Origin: Cycas panzhihuaensis
Lineage: Eukaryota > Cycadophyta
NCBI GenBank assembly: GCA_023213395.1
Contig: CM041465.1
Coordinates: 7,316,001 to 7,380,000 of the forward strand
DNA: 64,000 nucleotides
Direction of reading: 5' to 3'
Shown: positions 1 to 11,225 of the stretch, piece after piece
Layout: each line of letters starts with the position of its first letter
Position numbering within the stretch: the first letter of the stretch is position 1
Notes under the pieces: generated by a model
Databases searched by the model: none
The model's input: the letters and a program-made list of their open reading frames with translations, nothing else
What the model was told of the DNA's origin: nothing
Translations under genes and position numbers: made by a program

Positions 1-230
1 CTGCACGGTTTCTCTTGATATCTTGAAGCTCATTATTGGAGTTAGTTTCCTTGCATGGTTGATGGCTTTCTCAAGATAGTTATTGGTCTCGATTCCTTGT
101 GTGGTTGATGGTTTTCTCAAGCTGGTTGCCAATCTCGATTCCTTACATGTTTGATGGCTTTTTCAAGCTGGGTGTTAGTCTTGGTCTCTTCTCTAGTTGA
201 TGACATCTTCAACCTAGTCATTGGTATTTA
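1..230. repeat. 46-bp minisatellite, about five units
   Basis: Five diverged head-to-tail units start at 1, 47, 93, 139 and 185. Each carries a version of GGTTGATGGCTTTCTCAAG followed by a TTGGTCTCGAT-like end. The array probably continues left of the window. The unit length is not a multiple of three and no reading frame stays open, so I treat it as non-coding. Units differ by roughly 15-35 percent, so it is old. Confidence 0.75.
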
Positions 231-1011
231 TTCTCCCATCAGAATCTATTGTTTGGCAACATCTTTCCTTAGTTATGTAGTAGGTTCAGAGGTGAGATGA
301 TTTTCGTTGATCAGTACCTCGTGTTGATGAATTGATGGTTACTGACCTTGCCAGGGTTTTGTCTCCTTTCGAAGCTTGAATGCCTCTTGGCATCACTGTG
401 GCGAACAAGAGAAAAAGGACTCTATGTAACCTTGATCATTTCTTATTTATTTTCTTAAACTTCTTTTCAATTTTTATCATCAGATGAATTTGTTGTTAGA
501 CAGCATGTAGATGTCATTACACTGGGAATTTCTTTTGCTTCATGTTGGCAGCTGCTTCAGTCTTTTCTATACATTTTGGAACTAGTTAAGAAGGTCTTTG
601 CTTTATAAGGATCTTCTCCAAGTTGTAGCAGGCAGTTCCAAGCAATTTCTAAAGTTGGATGAAGGATTTTTCTCCTACTAGGGTTTCATTTCAGTAGTCT
701 TCACCCTTTTTAGAAAAAAAAAGGCAAAATAAGAGATTTTAGCCTTTGAGAGAGGGTTAATCAAACTCTGGTTAATGTATTTATTTTGTAATAGCTTTAT
801 AGATGGGTTGTATGTGGTAGTATGTAATCTCAGTAGGCCATACCTACAAAACAGATGTTAGTGAAAAAAGAAAACACCTTTTTGGTGTTAGTTTTTGTAA
901 AAAGAAAATAATTATTTAATATAAATTTTTGTTCCTATTAATCTTTGCATATTTGTTGTTTTAGAATTTACTGCAAGTTTTGTATATTAATTGAAATTTG
1001 CTAGCTACCCT
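231..1011. other. Unassigned AT-rich spacer
   Basis: No open frame or RNA gene is recognisable on either strand. A homopolymer A run lies near 714-724. It could be intron, UTR or decayed repeat; the sequence does not say which. Confidence 0.4.
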
Positions 1012-1023
1012 ACTCTGATACCA
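1012..1023 (-). other. Orphan retrotransposon primer-binding-site relic
   Basis: ACTCTGATACCA is the reverse complement of TGGTATCAGAGT, one base from the initiator tRNA-Met primer-binding site of plant LTR retrotransposons. The next bases, TGTTGGAGAG from 1024, would be the inner end of a minus-strand 5' LTR. No matching pol lies to the left, so this is a leftover end of an otherwise lost element. Confidence 0.5.
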
Positions 1024-1584
1024 TGTTGGAGAGAAGGGTTTTCTATTTATATATATATTGCAGCAATTTAAATCATAATAAGAAATTTAATATAAATAAA
1101 TAACAGTTTGTATTTTATACTATCATAAACACAACAATTATGCAAATTGAGATAAAGGTTGGACAGGTGGAAAAACCCACTATTGCGGATGAAAAAACCA
1201 CCTTAAAAATAGATAAATTTATTAATAAATAAGTAAGTTATACATTATAGACACAATAGGATCTCATCCTCTCTCTCTAAAGTTGAGAATGTGTACAACA
1301 AAGCAATTGACTGGCCTTATAACCTCCTAACCACCTCCACACAATTTAGACCAGCATTTTTACCATTGTCGCCATTAGGACTATCTAGGAAGATATAAAT
1401 AGATAGAGAGATTTGTGGAAAAGATAACTACTCTTTTTCAACGAACCTTATAATAATAGGATTATTTAATAAAGTAACTTTAAAAGATAACATTAGACAT
1501 CATTAATATTCTAATAACTTCAAATCAAAATACAAAGTTTTTTAGTTATTTCTATAAGACTTTTAAAAAAGGTTGGGAACAAAA

Positions 1585-1814
1585 CCCTAGTTTAACAATA
1601 CCTACCATCCACAAACTAATGGATAAACCAAAGTAATAAACAAAAGTTTGAAACACCTACTAAGGTGCACCATTAGAGAGAAGCCCAAATAGTAAGTTTT
1701 GGCATTGTCTTAAGTAGAATTTCCATATAATAATTATGTAAACAAGTTAATAGGTACATCATCTTTTCAAGTTGTGTATGGTAGAAACCCCAAGGGTGTG
1801 TTGGATTTAGTATA
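1585..1814 (+). pseudogene. Ty3-gypsy integrase remnant, left half (Gypsy-Z)
   Basis: Broken frames read as the end of a gypsy integrase: a YHPQTNG-like motif near 1600 and a YGRNPKGVLDLVY-like segment at about 1770-1815, typical of the region after the catalytic core. The relic stops exactly where Copia-A begins at 1820 and its C-terminal continuation resumes at 8208, so Copia-A inserted into it. Multiple stops and frameshifts make it non-functional. Confidence 0.7.
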
Positions 1815-1819
1815 CCTAC

Positions 1820-2193
1820 TATTAATGTGGCAGTTAATATTAAGCCACTTAGTTAATGTTAATGTGGTTTAATTATGTGAAAAGGTATGAAGCCAAAAAG
1901 GTATGACTTATTCGAAAGGTCACAATCATAATTAAGTGACACCTCTTGGGAGAGTATAAATACCTTGAGGCCTTATGTATTCAATATCCAAGAATCATTA
2001 TATCAATTCATTGCGAAGTAATCAAGTGATCCATCAAGGATCCTTTTGTGATGGGTTTTTTCCTAAAAGGATTTTTCTATGTAAATTCCTGTGTATTGTG
2101 CATCTGTTATCTGTGTATATTTGTTTGCTTGCTATGTATGGTAAAAGATTTTATGGTTGGGAACATTTGTATATGATTTCATGTTCCCAAACA
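1820..2193 (+). repeat. Copia-A 5' LTR
   Basis: 374 bp, matching 7829-8202. It begins TATTAATG (probably TG mutated to TA) and ends AACA. A TATAAATA promoter box lies at about 1955-1962 with a shared CTTATGTATTCAATA segment downstream, the likely U3/R region. The LTR is followed directly by the primer-binding site. Confidence 0.88.
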
Positions 2194-2205
2194 TGGTATC
2201 GAGCG
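2194..2205 (+). other. Copia-A primer-binding site
   Basis: TGGTATCGAGCG starts immediately after the LTR CA end. It matches the initiator tRNA-Met complement TGGTATCAGAGC except for one missing base in the middle. Confidence 0.7.
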
Positions 2206-3781
2206 ATGGGTCCTACACAACTAAAGCTTGACATTGAGCAAGGTAGTGGGATCGTTGGTTGCTAGGTAACGTTGTTCAACCCAAGACAAGTCTTTAGCAT
2301 CCATCAATCCCAACAATGTGTAAGCAGGGCATAATGAATTAGTGGTGGTTGAAGTTGTGAAATTCACTATTCAACGAAGCTTAAGGGTTATTGGAGTCAA
2401 ATTTAGGTGTGAAGACCACGGTCGTGGTTAGAGTTGACTCGTTGGGGGTCATCTGAAGCTGGTTGAAGATTTGTTACAGAAATTGATGTCTATATAGCAT
2501 GCCTTAATGGTGATTCAATGATTATAATGATAGCCATCCATATACACAAGTGAGTTGGTTGTTTTTCAACCAAAACACTAAAATTCAAAAAAAATGAAGA
2601 AGTATTTTTTCTAGTGTGGCCTTCATTCAGTTTGTATAAGGGAGAGATTGAAGCCTTCTTTAGTCATTTTCAGCCCTTCATACTTAGATTAGATGTAGAA
2701 CATAGCAGTATAAAGCATTGTCCACTACTTTTTTAAGTTGTAGTGCTTTTGTAAGTGGGAGCGTGACCTCTTATCTTTGTTGAATAGACCTTGTTAAGCC
2801 TACATATGTGTGTTGAGAGATAGTTGGGTTGTTTAGGAGACTAGTGTACATTAAATAAGCATTGTACAATATTTTGTTATCTTCTTGGGTGCTTACTCAC
2901 TTGGCTTAGCATTTTTTATGGTGGTTGTGCGTGTTTGGAGGCTAATTGGGCACTTAGTAGTGTCGGCTAGGAATTTTCTTTAGTGTGTTGGGGTCACCCT
3001 TGGTGTTTGCAGTCATTATACAGTGGCTAGTCCGCTTTTATGTTGGCTGGGCCATTTATCATTGTGGTTGGTTGTTCACTTCCTTCCTTACCATCCGTAC
3101 ATAGACTATATAAGGTGGTTCTTCCATGCGATGGTCTGATTGATAGTGTGCAGGTCAGATATGCACTACGGTAACCGTGCCTCTTTAGATCACACTAATG
3201 TGACTTTTCCCTTCACTTTGATGAGTTTTACTAAGGTTTAATACCTAGTAAACTTTAAAATATCCTTTACCTCTTATTTCAATCACGTGGCTTAAGTGAA
3301 GAGGCACGGGACTTTGTAAAAAGTCGTAAGTCATAGAATATACCTTTTGGTATATTCTCTCCAATTCACCTTTATAAAAAGACCCTTATATCATTGACTC
3401 AAAGATGAAAATGTTGTATAGTGAAGAACTTTGAAGTTATTTGGAGCCCTCGTGAGTTGTTTTCAGCGTGGATCGAGAAGGATTATTGTGTTTTTTTACT
3501 TGGAGACCATGCATTATAGCTCTGTGGAGCTGTCCTTTATTCTTAGAGCATCGTTTTAAATGTTGTAAGGGTCATTTTGATACTTTTTAAGGGTATTTAA
3601 ACGTCGTTTGTTGATGGTGAAGGATACATAAACAGTCAGTGGCTCACTTAACATGGGTATAATCGGTGTTGGGTGCCCTTGGAAGCGTGCTCGTGAGGCA
3701 TGAGAACATAGGGGTGCAATTTTATCCTGCAGACATTCGTTTTCGTATCGATTGTTGTGTATTGAAGCCTGTTTCTTGAAG
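2206..3781 (+). other. Copia-A untranslated leader
   Basis: About 1.6 kb between primer-binding site and gag without a long open frame. This is longer than usual for copia leaders, so it may contain an undetected insertion, but I see no LTR or TSD in it. Confidence 0.5.
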
Positions 3782-4567
3782 ATGGAGCGCATTATGCCCA
3801 AAGTTATCTTCAATGGTAACAATTTCAGTAAGTAAAAGGCCAATATGGAACTTATTCTGATGATGAATCAACTCTAGGGAATCACCAAGGCATAAGTGGA
3901 CACAATTCTATTAGACCATAAGGGGCGAATTTGTCTCGAAGAGAAACAATTTATGGCTGTGAGACTGTTGAAATTGTCACTAGTATTAGACTAGAGAGCG
4001 TTGGTTCACATTCTAGACAAACTGACTGAGATATGGAAAAAACTGTGTGATATGTTTAAAAAGAAGCAAACAAATAGGCATCTTGCATTGATGTTAGAAT
4101 TACTCAACCCACATGTGGAGGATGAGAACAACATCAACTCTCACCTTAATAAGATTACAGACTTGAAGAATAAGTTAGAGGAACTAAAGCCAAACTCAAT
4201 CGATAATGCATCGCTATTCGCAATAATCATGTCGAAAGTGCCAACTGCCTTCACCACATTCTAGACCATTTATGTTAAAAACAAAGTGATGGAAGCAGAG
4301 ACATTTGATGGGCTTAAAAATGTGATTCTAGTAGAGGATGCCAAGCTTAAGCATCACAAAATGCTTGGAGGTTCTGGTTTAAGTCAGGCCTTAGCTATGA
4401 AAACTCAGAGGAAGGGGGCCACTAAGGAGGAGAAGATCACACAAAGGTCAAGAGAAAGCTCTCAAGACAAAAAGAAGTTCAACAGGAAACGCAATTACTA
4501 TAAGAAGGATGGTCATTGTGAAAAGAACTATTCATTCAAGCGTCGTGACAAGTGCAAAGTAAACTAG
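3782..4567 (+). pseudogene. gag: Copia-A gag (degenerate)
   Basis: Starts at ATG 3782 (MERIMPKVIFNGNNF). The frame shows the UBN2-type copia gag core: LTEIWKKLCDMF, then LEELKPNSIDNASLFAIIMS near 4180-4240. A damaged zinc knuckle follows at about 4490-4545, where the usual CX2CX4HX4C has lost its first cysteines (NYYKKDGHCEKN). In-frame stops occur in the N-terminal part and at 4262. Gag would form the virus-like particle; this copy cannot be translated whole. Confidence 0.75.
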
Positions 4568-4639
4568 GATGATAAAAGGAAGAATGTTGTTGCTCACTGT
4601 ATTTAAGAAAAAACCTTATCAGCTAAATCAAATTAGAGA

Positions 4640-7600
4640 GCTTATTGGGTGCTTGACTCTAGAGCGCAGAAGCACATTTCTTACCAGAGATAGAACTTTG
4701 ATACAATGACTTCAAATCAGAGTGGTATTAAGATTGTCCTTGGAGATGCTCGCGTCTTACTAGTAGAAGGTATCGGTAAAGTTCCCATTGCAAGAGGTAA
4801 ATTTACTAAGGTGTATTATGTACCAAAGATGCAGTTGAACCTTCTTTCATCCCAGGAGATCTACAAACAAGGTATGAAGGTGGAGCTCTATGATGACAAA
4901 TGCATGATTAAGGATCTGAAACAAAACTTTACTATCATAGCTACTGGGAAAGTCAGGGACAATTTCTGAATGTTTAAAAAGTTTCAGTCTTAAAAGAAGT
5001 CTTACGCCTTTATTGCCGGCGTGAATGACATAAGTTGTAGCACAACTGCCTATGTCACCTTAATTACAAAAGTATTGCACTGTTAAAGATAGTGGAAAGA
5101 TTGTCATTCGTTACCTACTCAGATGGTGTGTACGAAGGGTGTATGTATGGCAAGCACCACCACTACCCTTTTGCTCAAGATAATGCCTAGAGAACCAAGG
5201 AGAAGTTAGAGCTTGTACATTCAAACATAATGGGTCCTCTTCCTAACCCTTCAATATATGGAGCTCGTTATACCCTTGTATTGGTAGATGACTACACCAA
5301 AAAGGCCTAGGTTTACTTTCTTAAGAACAAGTCAGACGTATTTGATCTCTTTCGTGACTGGAAAGTGATCGTTGAAAATAAATATGATAAGAAAATAAAG
5401 GCATTAAGAAGTGATAATGGCAAAGAATACGACAACAATGCATTCAATCAGTTCTGTCACGATCATGGTATAAAGTGGGAATTTACGGTCCCGTATATCC
5501 CACAACAGAATGAAGTTGCTGAAAGAAAAAACTATACCATGATGGAGATGGCAAGGTGTATGGTGCATGTTAAAAATCTGCCACCAAAATTTTGGACAAA
5601 AGCTGTGACGACTACTGTTTATATTTTGAACCGGGTACCCACTCAAGTAATTCGCAGCATGACCCTTGTAGAAAAATGGATTGGTCGTAAGCTTGTCATT
5701 AGCCATTTAAGAATATTTAGATGTATCGCATACACCCACATCCTAGATGATACCCGAAAATGCCTAGATCAGAAACGTCTAAAGTGTATATCCATGGGAT
5801 ATTGCACTGAGAATAAAACTTACAGACTATGGGATCCATAGGGGGAGAAGATTGTGGTTAGTCGAGATGTCAAATTTAATGAGACATCAACGTATCATGT
5901 TGATCGATTATCAAAGGAGCCTTTTTACTCACCCCTTCTCGCATTCCCAGATTCATCAAGCAAAGATGACAATGAGTCAATCACTGGAACACCTGAGGAA
6001 GCAGGATCAAGTAGGACGAGTAATAGTGAGGAGTCGTCGTGAGTTGAAGTACCTCCAGCAAAAAGTCCTTCAATACCTTTATGGGCAAGGAAGACTCTAG
6101 AAGATTATGGTGTGGCAATGCATACCTTAACTGATGATTGAAGAACACAAAGTCAACATACCAGTCAAACTTTGTTGGTAGACATCAACGACTCTAGTGA
6201 TCCTAATTCATTCAATGAAGCGAAAGGAGATCCAAGATGGAGAGCTGCAATGGAGGAGGAATATAGTTCTCTACTGAAGAACGACACGTGGGATTTAGTT
6301 CTACTACCTCCGATAAATAATCTTGTAGGATGTAAGTGGGTCTACAAGACAAAGTTCTACTACGATTGAGAGGTGGACAAGTTTAAGGCCGGACTTGTTG
6401 CTTAAGGATTCAAGCAAAAAGAAGGAATTAACTATGAGGAGACATTTGCACCAGTCTCCAGAATAACAACAGACTATTTATTGATTTCTTTAGCAGGAAC
6501 TTATGGTTGATAGTTACATCAGATGGATATAAAGTCTGCATTCCTTAATGGACATTTAAAGGAAGAGATATATATGTCGCAGCCTATGGGATTCGTTAAG
6601 GATAACTAGGAGCATCTTGTGTGACGTTTGAAGAAGTCAATTTATGGCTTGAAACAAGCACCTTGTGCTTGGTATGAAAAGATGGATGCGAAGTTGAAAG
6701 TTGAAGGTTTTGAGATTTTTGAACTCAACCTAATTCTGTATGTGAAGAGAAGAGGGACTTCAATAGTAGTTTGTGTGGTGTATGTAGATGATTTGGTCAT
6801 TGGCGGTAATTGCGATAAGGATATTGCTAAAGCCAAATTCAATTTGGAAGCTTCATTTGACATGACAGACCTTGGGAGACTTCACTACTTCTTAGGCATT
6901 CAGGTCGGGCAGATAGATGACAAGATCGTATTATTGTAGTTGCAGTATGTGAAAAACTTACTAGAGAAATTTGGAATGTAAAATCATAAACCATTTGCAA
7001 TAGCACATGTAAAAGATGCAAATTTACAGAAGGATATGGCCAAGCCCTTTATAAATGGCACAAAGTAGTGCCAATTAGTAGGGAGTCTGATCTATTTGAC
7101 TCATACCAGGCCTAATATTGCATACGCTATTGGGTTAGTTTCTTTCTACATGCAAAATCCTCAAGAACCTCATTTGGTTGCAATGAAGCAGATTCTGAAG
7201 TATTTGAAAGGGACTATCAATCTTGGTCTCGGATATCGTCAAGGTCAAGAGATACAATTGCATGGTTACACAAATGCTAATTGGGGAGGAGATTCCGACG
7301 ATCGGAAGTCCATTGTTGGATACATGTTTAGTGTTGACAATGGATTTGTTTCGTAGCAGTCGAAGAAGAAGCAGACAGTGGCATTCTCATCTAAAGAGGC
7401 AAAATATCAAGGACTCAGTGCATGTGCGAAGGAAGTCATATGGTTGCAAGGTCTCCTGGGGTTTCTTAGAGTCTCAAATGGACACCTAGTTATTTTTGTT
7501 TATAACTAAAGTACCATTTACTTATCAAAGAATTCAGAGTTTCATGTCTGTACAAAGTACATTAAGATTCAAAACCATTACATTCATGAACAGATCGAAT

Positions 7601-7763
7601 CAAAGAAGTTGCAAGTTGACTATTATTCGAGTGAATATCAGCTTACGTGTTCACCAAACTTCTCACTAAAGATCAATTCACAAATATGCGTACCGGACTT
7701 GGACTCACCAATGTTATCCTTGAGGGGGGATGTATCGACAATGATAAAGAAGCCACGGGATAA
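4640..7763 (+). pseudogene. pol: Copia-A pol: protease, integrase, RT, RNase H (degenerate)
   Basis: The order is Ty1-copia. Protease near 4646 reads WVLDSRAQKHIS, so the catalytic DSG is changed to DSR. Integrase at about 5220-5850 keeps VDDY, RSDNGKEYD and a VAERKN glutamate. RT at about 6180-6950 has SIYGLKQAPCAWY and YVDDLVI. RNase H at about 7090-7740 has TNANWGGDSDDRKS and VFTKLLTKDQF. At least ten stops interrupt it, many at tryptophan, glutamine or lysine codons. It is a relic. Confidence 0.85.
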
Positions 7764-7828
7764 TCCCAACCTTGTGATAACACAATTGTTGCAGTTCACA
7801 GGCTTCCCACATTCACATTAAGTGGATA

Positions 7829-8202
7829 TGTTAACATGGCAGTTAATTATTAGGTCACTTAGTTAATGTTAATGTGGTTTAATTATGTAAAAATGTGTGA
7901 AGCTAAAAAGATGCGACTTATTCGGAGGGTTACAACCATAATCGAGTAACACCTCTTAGAAGAGTATAAATGCCTTCAGGCCTTATGTATTCAATACCCA
8001 AGAATCATTGTATCGATTCCTTGTGAAATAATCAAGTAATCCATCAAGGATCCTTTTGTGCTGGGCTTTTTCCGGAAAGGATTTTCCCACGTAAATTCCT
8101 ATGTATTGTGCATATGTTATCTGTGTTTATTTGTTTGCTTATTGTGTATGGTAAAGATTCTGCAGTTGGAAACATTTGTGTATGATTTCATGTTCTCGAA
8201 CA
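7829..8202 (+). repeat. Copia-A 3' LTR
   Basis: 374 bp, begins TGTTAACATGG and ends CGAACA. Its match to 1820-2193 is clear but shows many substitutions, so the insertion is old. A purine-rich TTGAGGGGGGAT lies about 100 bp upstream; the bases directly before the LTR (AAGTGGATA) are the nearer polypurine-tract candidate. Confidence 0.88.
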
Positions 8203-8207
8203 TCTAC

Positions 8208-8825
8208 TTATTGGAGAGAAAATGAGTAATAATATAGAAGCTTTTATAAAGCATATAAAATGGGTTTATGAGGAGCTAAGAAAAAAGTTATAAAATAATA
8301 ACAAGAAGTGCTATAAAGCAATAAACATGACCCACAAGTAAAAGATATTCGAAGAAGGTGATTTAGTGATGGTTTATTTAAGAAAAAATAAATTTTTCCA
8401 ACAGACCTATAACAAACTCAAGTACAAAAAGGTTAAACTATGTTGGATTATAAAAGGATCAATAACAATATATACGAGGTGAATCTACATAAACAATTTG
8501 ATATCTCTCTTATTTTAAATGTTTTAAATATGTATGTATATCATGAAAGAGATAAAAAGGCAAGTTATAAAGATGAAATCGTGGGTTAAGAGCACCAAAT
8601 TCTAAGGAAGAAATAAAAAGAAATTAAGCAAGTGTTAGATATGAAGACAATAAGTACACAATACAGAAACTACAATAGGCACCTAATGTAATGAAAAGAT
8701 CTGCCACAAACAAACAACACATGGGTCATATAAGAAGAACTAAAGCAATTGAATCTTAATAAATAGTAGGAACTTCATCATAATAACTCACAAAGGTAAA
8801 GTTTTTTTCAACTTGGGAAGGATGA
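8208..8825 (+). pseudogene. Ty3-gypsy integrase C-terminus and chromodomain remnant (Gypsy-Z right half)
   Basis: Continues the gypsy frame interrupted at 1814. Recognisable pieces are KDIRR-FSDGLF (normally FEEGDLVMVYL), YEVNLHKQFDISLILNVLN at about 8475-8530, and a chromodomain-like KDLPQTNNTWVI-EELKQL at about 8697-8755. The chromodomain binds histone marks in chromoviruses and guides integration, so Gypsy-Z was probably a chromovirus. Stops and frameshifts are frequent. Confidence 0.7.
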
Positions 8826-9440
8826 TGTAGGAGCATCTTAACATTTGTCATAATTTAATTCACTTTTTACTTTCTAGTATTTTTTTCTCTAAATTTTAGA
8901 GTCTACTAGTCAAACCATAACTTTTTACTTGGTGCTCAAAATTTGATCATTTTTGTACTGACTCAAAGATCTATCCAAGTAGAACATGACAAAAGGACCT
9001 ATAATTGGGCTAGAGGTCCCATTATAGACCTATATATTTTTAGCCAAAAAATACCCTAAACATACCTAAAAATTAAGATTTAATTTGTATGTCTAAAAAT
9101 AATAATTAATTTTAGACTTTTTTTTCAATGTAATAACCCTTAGTAGTCTAGTTCTTGATTAGGGATTAACTTAAAACTTAGTTTTAAGTGATATTTTAGA
9201 TAATTAATTTTTTTTTTTAAGAATTTTTAGGATTAGGATTGGAAGCTTTTTGACTTCTCGCTTTCACTTGTATAAATATAATTTTAGACTATCTTTTGAT
9301 AATAGAATAAAAATAGAAGAGAAATTATTCTCCATATTCTCTAGTTTTTCCTTGTTTTAAATTTGTATATATGAGATTGAATATTTTCCTTGTAGGTCAT
9401 CCTCATCTCTATGTCTATATAAAAGCTAAACATCTACTAG
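8826..9440 (+). repeat. Candidate Gypsy-Z 3' LTR
   Basis: Follows the chromodomain end directly, starts near TGTAGGAGCATC, and carries a TATAAATA box at 9271-9278. No second copy lies in the window, so both ends are estimates from position and promoter content only. Confidence 0.35.
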
Positions 9441-10893
9441 AGTATATAGGTAACCAGTCGTTGTACCTACCAATCCTCTAGAATGGCTTCCTTGTACACA
9501 GTTCACCAACATTTACTTACTAAGAAGCCTTTACATACTCCTATTTTGCCTATTTATGGCTCTCCTACACCTTAACGAGAATACTTAGCTCAAAACTCTT
9601 AGTTCCATCCACTACATCATGAACAAACTTGTAAAAATGGTTATTCAAGTAGAAATATGTAATAAAATGTCTATTTTCCATGCACAAAGCTTCATTTTAA
9701 TATCTTGTCAAACTCAAGTCTAAACTTCACGCCATTAAAACTACCCTATAAAATCTTTAAAGCATATTGTATGACCGCTCATTAGAAAGCCCATAAGTCA
9801 GCTTCATAACGCAACTAATAGTACTTAATGTTTATATCGTGTGAGAGAGATATAGTCATTTTACTGAGTACGAGTTTTTTAAAAATAAAAAAAAATGTGA
9901 ACTAGCTCTTAATCATTTATATCGAACTAGCTCTTAATCATTTATACAACCTCAGGGGGGGCTAGGCAGATTTCAAAATATATTAAAAATAATTTAATAT
10001 TATTTTTATAATATTATAAACCTTATATCATGAAAAAATAAAAATTTTAGCTACCACTTTACCTTATGGCCAACATGCGACCTGTGAAACCACAAAAATA
10101 ATGCCCATTCATCATTTTTCTCATAGATTTCATATTCGTAAATGTTGGACCTACAAATTTAGATACTAGGAATTTATTGGTAGTCATATTTGAGAAATAT
10201 ATTTTCTACACTGAGAAATCAATGATGCAAGGTGCATAATGTATAAAAAAAATTGCCCAACATGCTCCAAACACTATTTTTCTTTACAACTCTACTACTA
10301 AACATAGATTTGAGACCAAATATACATTCTCCCTAATCCAACACCCTCTTTAAATATAGAAAACATAGGAAATGATCATTGTTTTTTTTAAGATCTTGTT
10401 TGGTTTTTTAAAGGTCACCCAAGCCTAACTGGCTTAATTTCTCTAAAAAACTCACATAAATCATAGAATATCATCTACACAACATTCCTCACACTACCAC
10501 ATCCTAACACATAGAAAGAACACTCAGAAACATTTGCAATAAGTGAAGAAAATTTTTTATTTTCCACTATGGTTGTCACCAAACAAAGTTTAGTGTCTGC
10601 ATCGTTTTTTCTCTTTAATAAACCCTAAATCTGTATGTTGGAACTAACACAATAAGTTTTGTGGTACCATAACATGTTAATCTATACTATACACTGAGTT
10701 TCCAAGCCAAAACTAGTTGTGATCTCCAATTTATAACCACAACTTGCTAATGAGGTAGAACACCTTAAATAAGAACCCAAACAAACCAGCGCCCATCATT
10801 GCACTCACACTGCCAACAGAATCCTTTCGTAATGTACAAGTTCAAATTTTTGAGTCAAGGATTATTTCACCTATGGTCACTAACTAATCTTGA
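9441..10893. other. Unassigned AT-rich spacer
   Basis: No coding region, RNA gene or element end that I can support, apart from the short tandem duplication at 9899-9948. The segment next to 10894 may belong to the minus-strand gag relic but shows no clear frame. Confidence 0.4.
9899..9948. repeat. 25-bp tandem duplication
   Basis: GAACTAGCTCTTAATCATTT plus five bases is repeated twice with one difference at the end of the unit. A recent slippage-type event in non-coding DNA. Confidence 0.8.
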
Positions 10894-11225
10894 ATGTATC
10901 ATATATGTCTAATATGGCCTACAGCATTCCCTCTCATCTTTAAAGTATATAATTGGCTATGTAGATTGAGAATCCTTGCACCATCCTTATATTTGAATAA
11001 ATTCACCACTGTGTCCTACATTTGCTTTGTTGTCATTACTCCTTTGATGTGTATGATGACGCTCCCACTAATTGACATGTTGAGAAACCCATATGTGATT
11101 CTCATCTTTGACTCGTATTACGCTTTGAAAGTTGCATCAGTCATCAATTTGGTTTTGAAAGCTGTGATTTCTTTTGCATCATTTCCCTTAACTGGTTTAT
11201 AAACATATTTCCAAAAGTCATTAAG
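10894..11225 (-). pseudogene. gag: Copia gag relic, minus strand
   Basis: One minus-strand frame with two stops in about 110 codons reads as a UBN2-type copia gag core: NDFWKYVYKPVKGNDAKEI, then SISGSVIIHIKGVMTTKQM followed by a stop at the usual tryptophan, then DTVVNLF and ARILNLHSQLYTLKM. This is the conserved order of the plant copia capsid region. No pol is found further left on the minus strand. The primer-binding-site relic at 13174-13185 has the right orientation to belong to the same lost element. Confidence 0.6.

Larger units (their letters stand above)
1820..8202 (+). mobile_element. Copia-A, full-length but decayed Ty1-copia element
   Basis: Two LTRs of identical length (374 bp) bound a copia-order interior: gag, protease, integrase, reverse transcriptase, RNase H. 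The 5-bp flanks are CCTAC (1815-1819) and TCTAC (8203-8207), one transition apart, as expected for an aged target-site duplication. The element lies inside the Gypsy-Z integrase. Reading frames are cut by many stops, so it is not autonomous now. Family placement comes from domain order and motifs, not from a database search. Confidence 0.9.

Noticed and set aside
7731-8202. Copia-A 3' LTR starting at 7731 after the TTGAGGGGGGA tract
   Set aside because: The 5' LTR has no match to 7731-7828, while starting at 7829 gives two LTRs of exactly 374 bp with near-matching 5-bp flanks.
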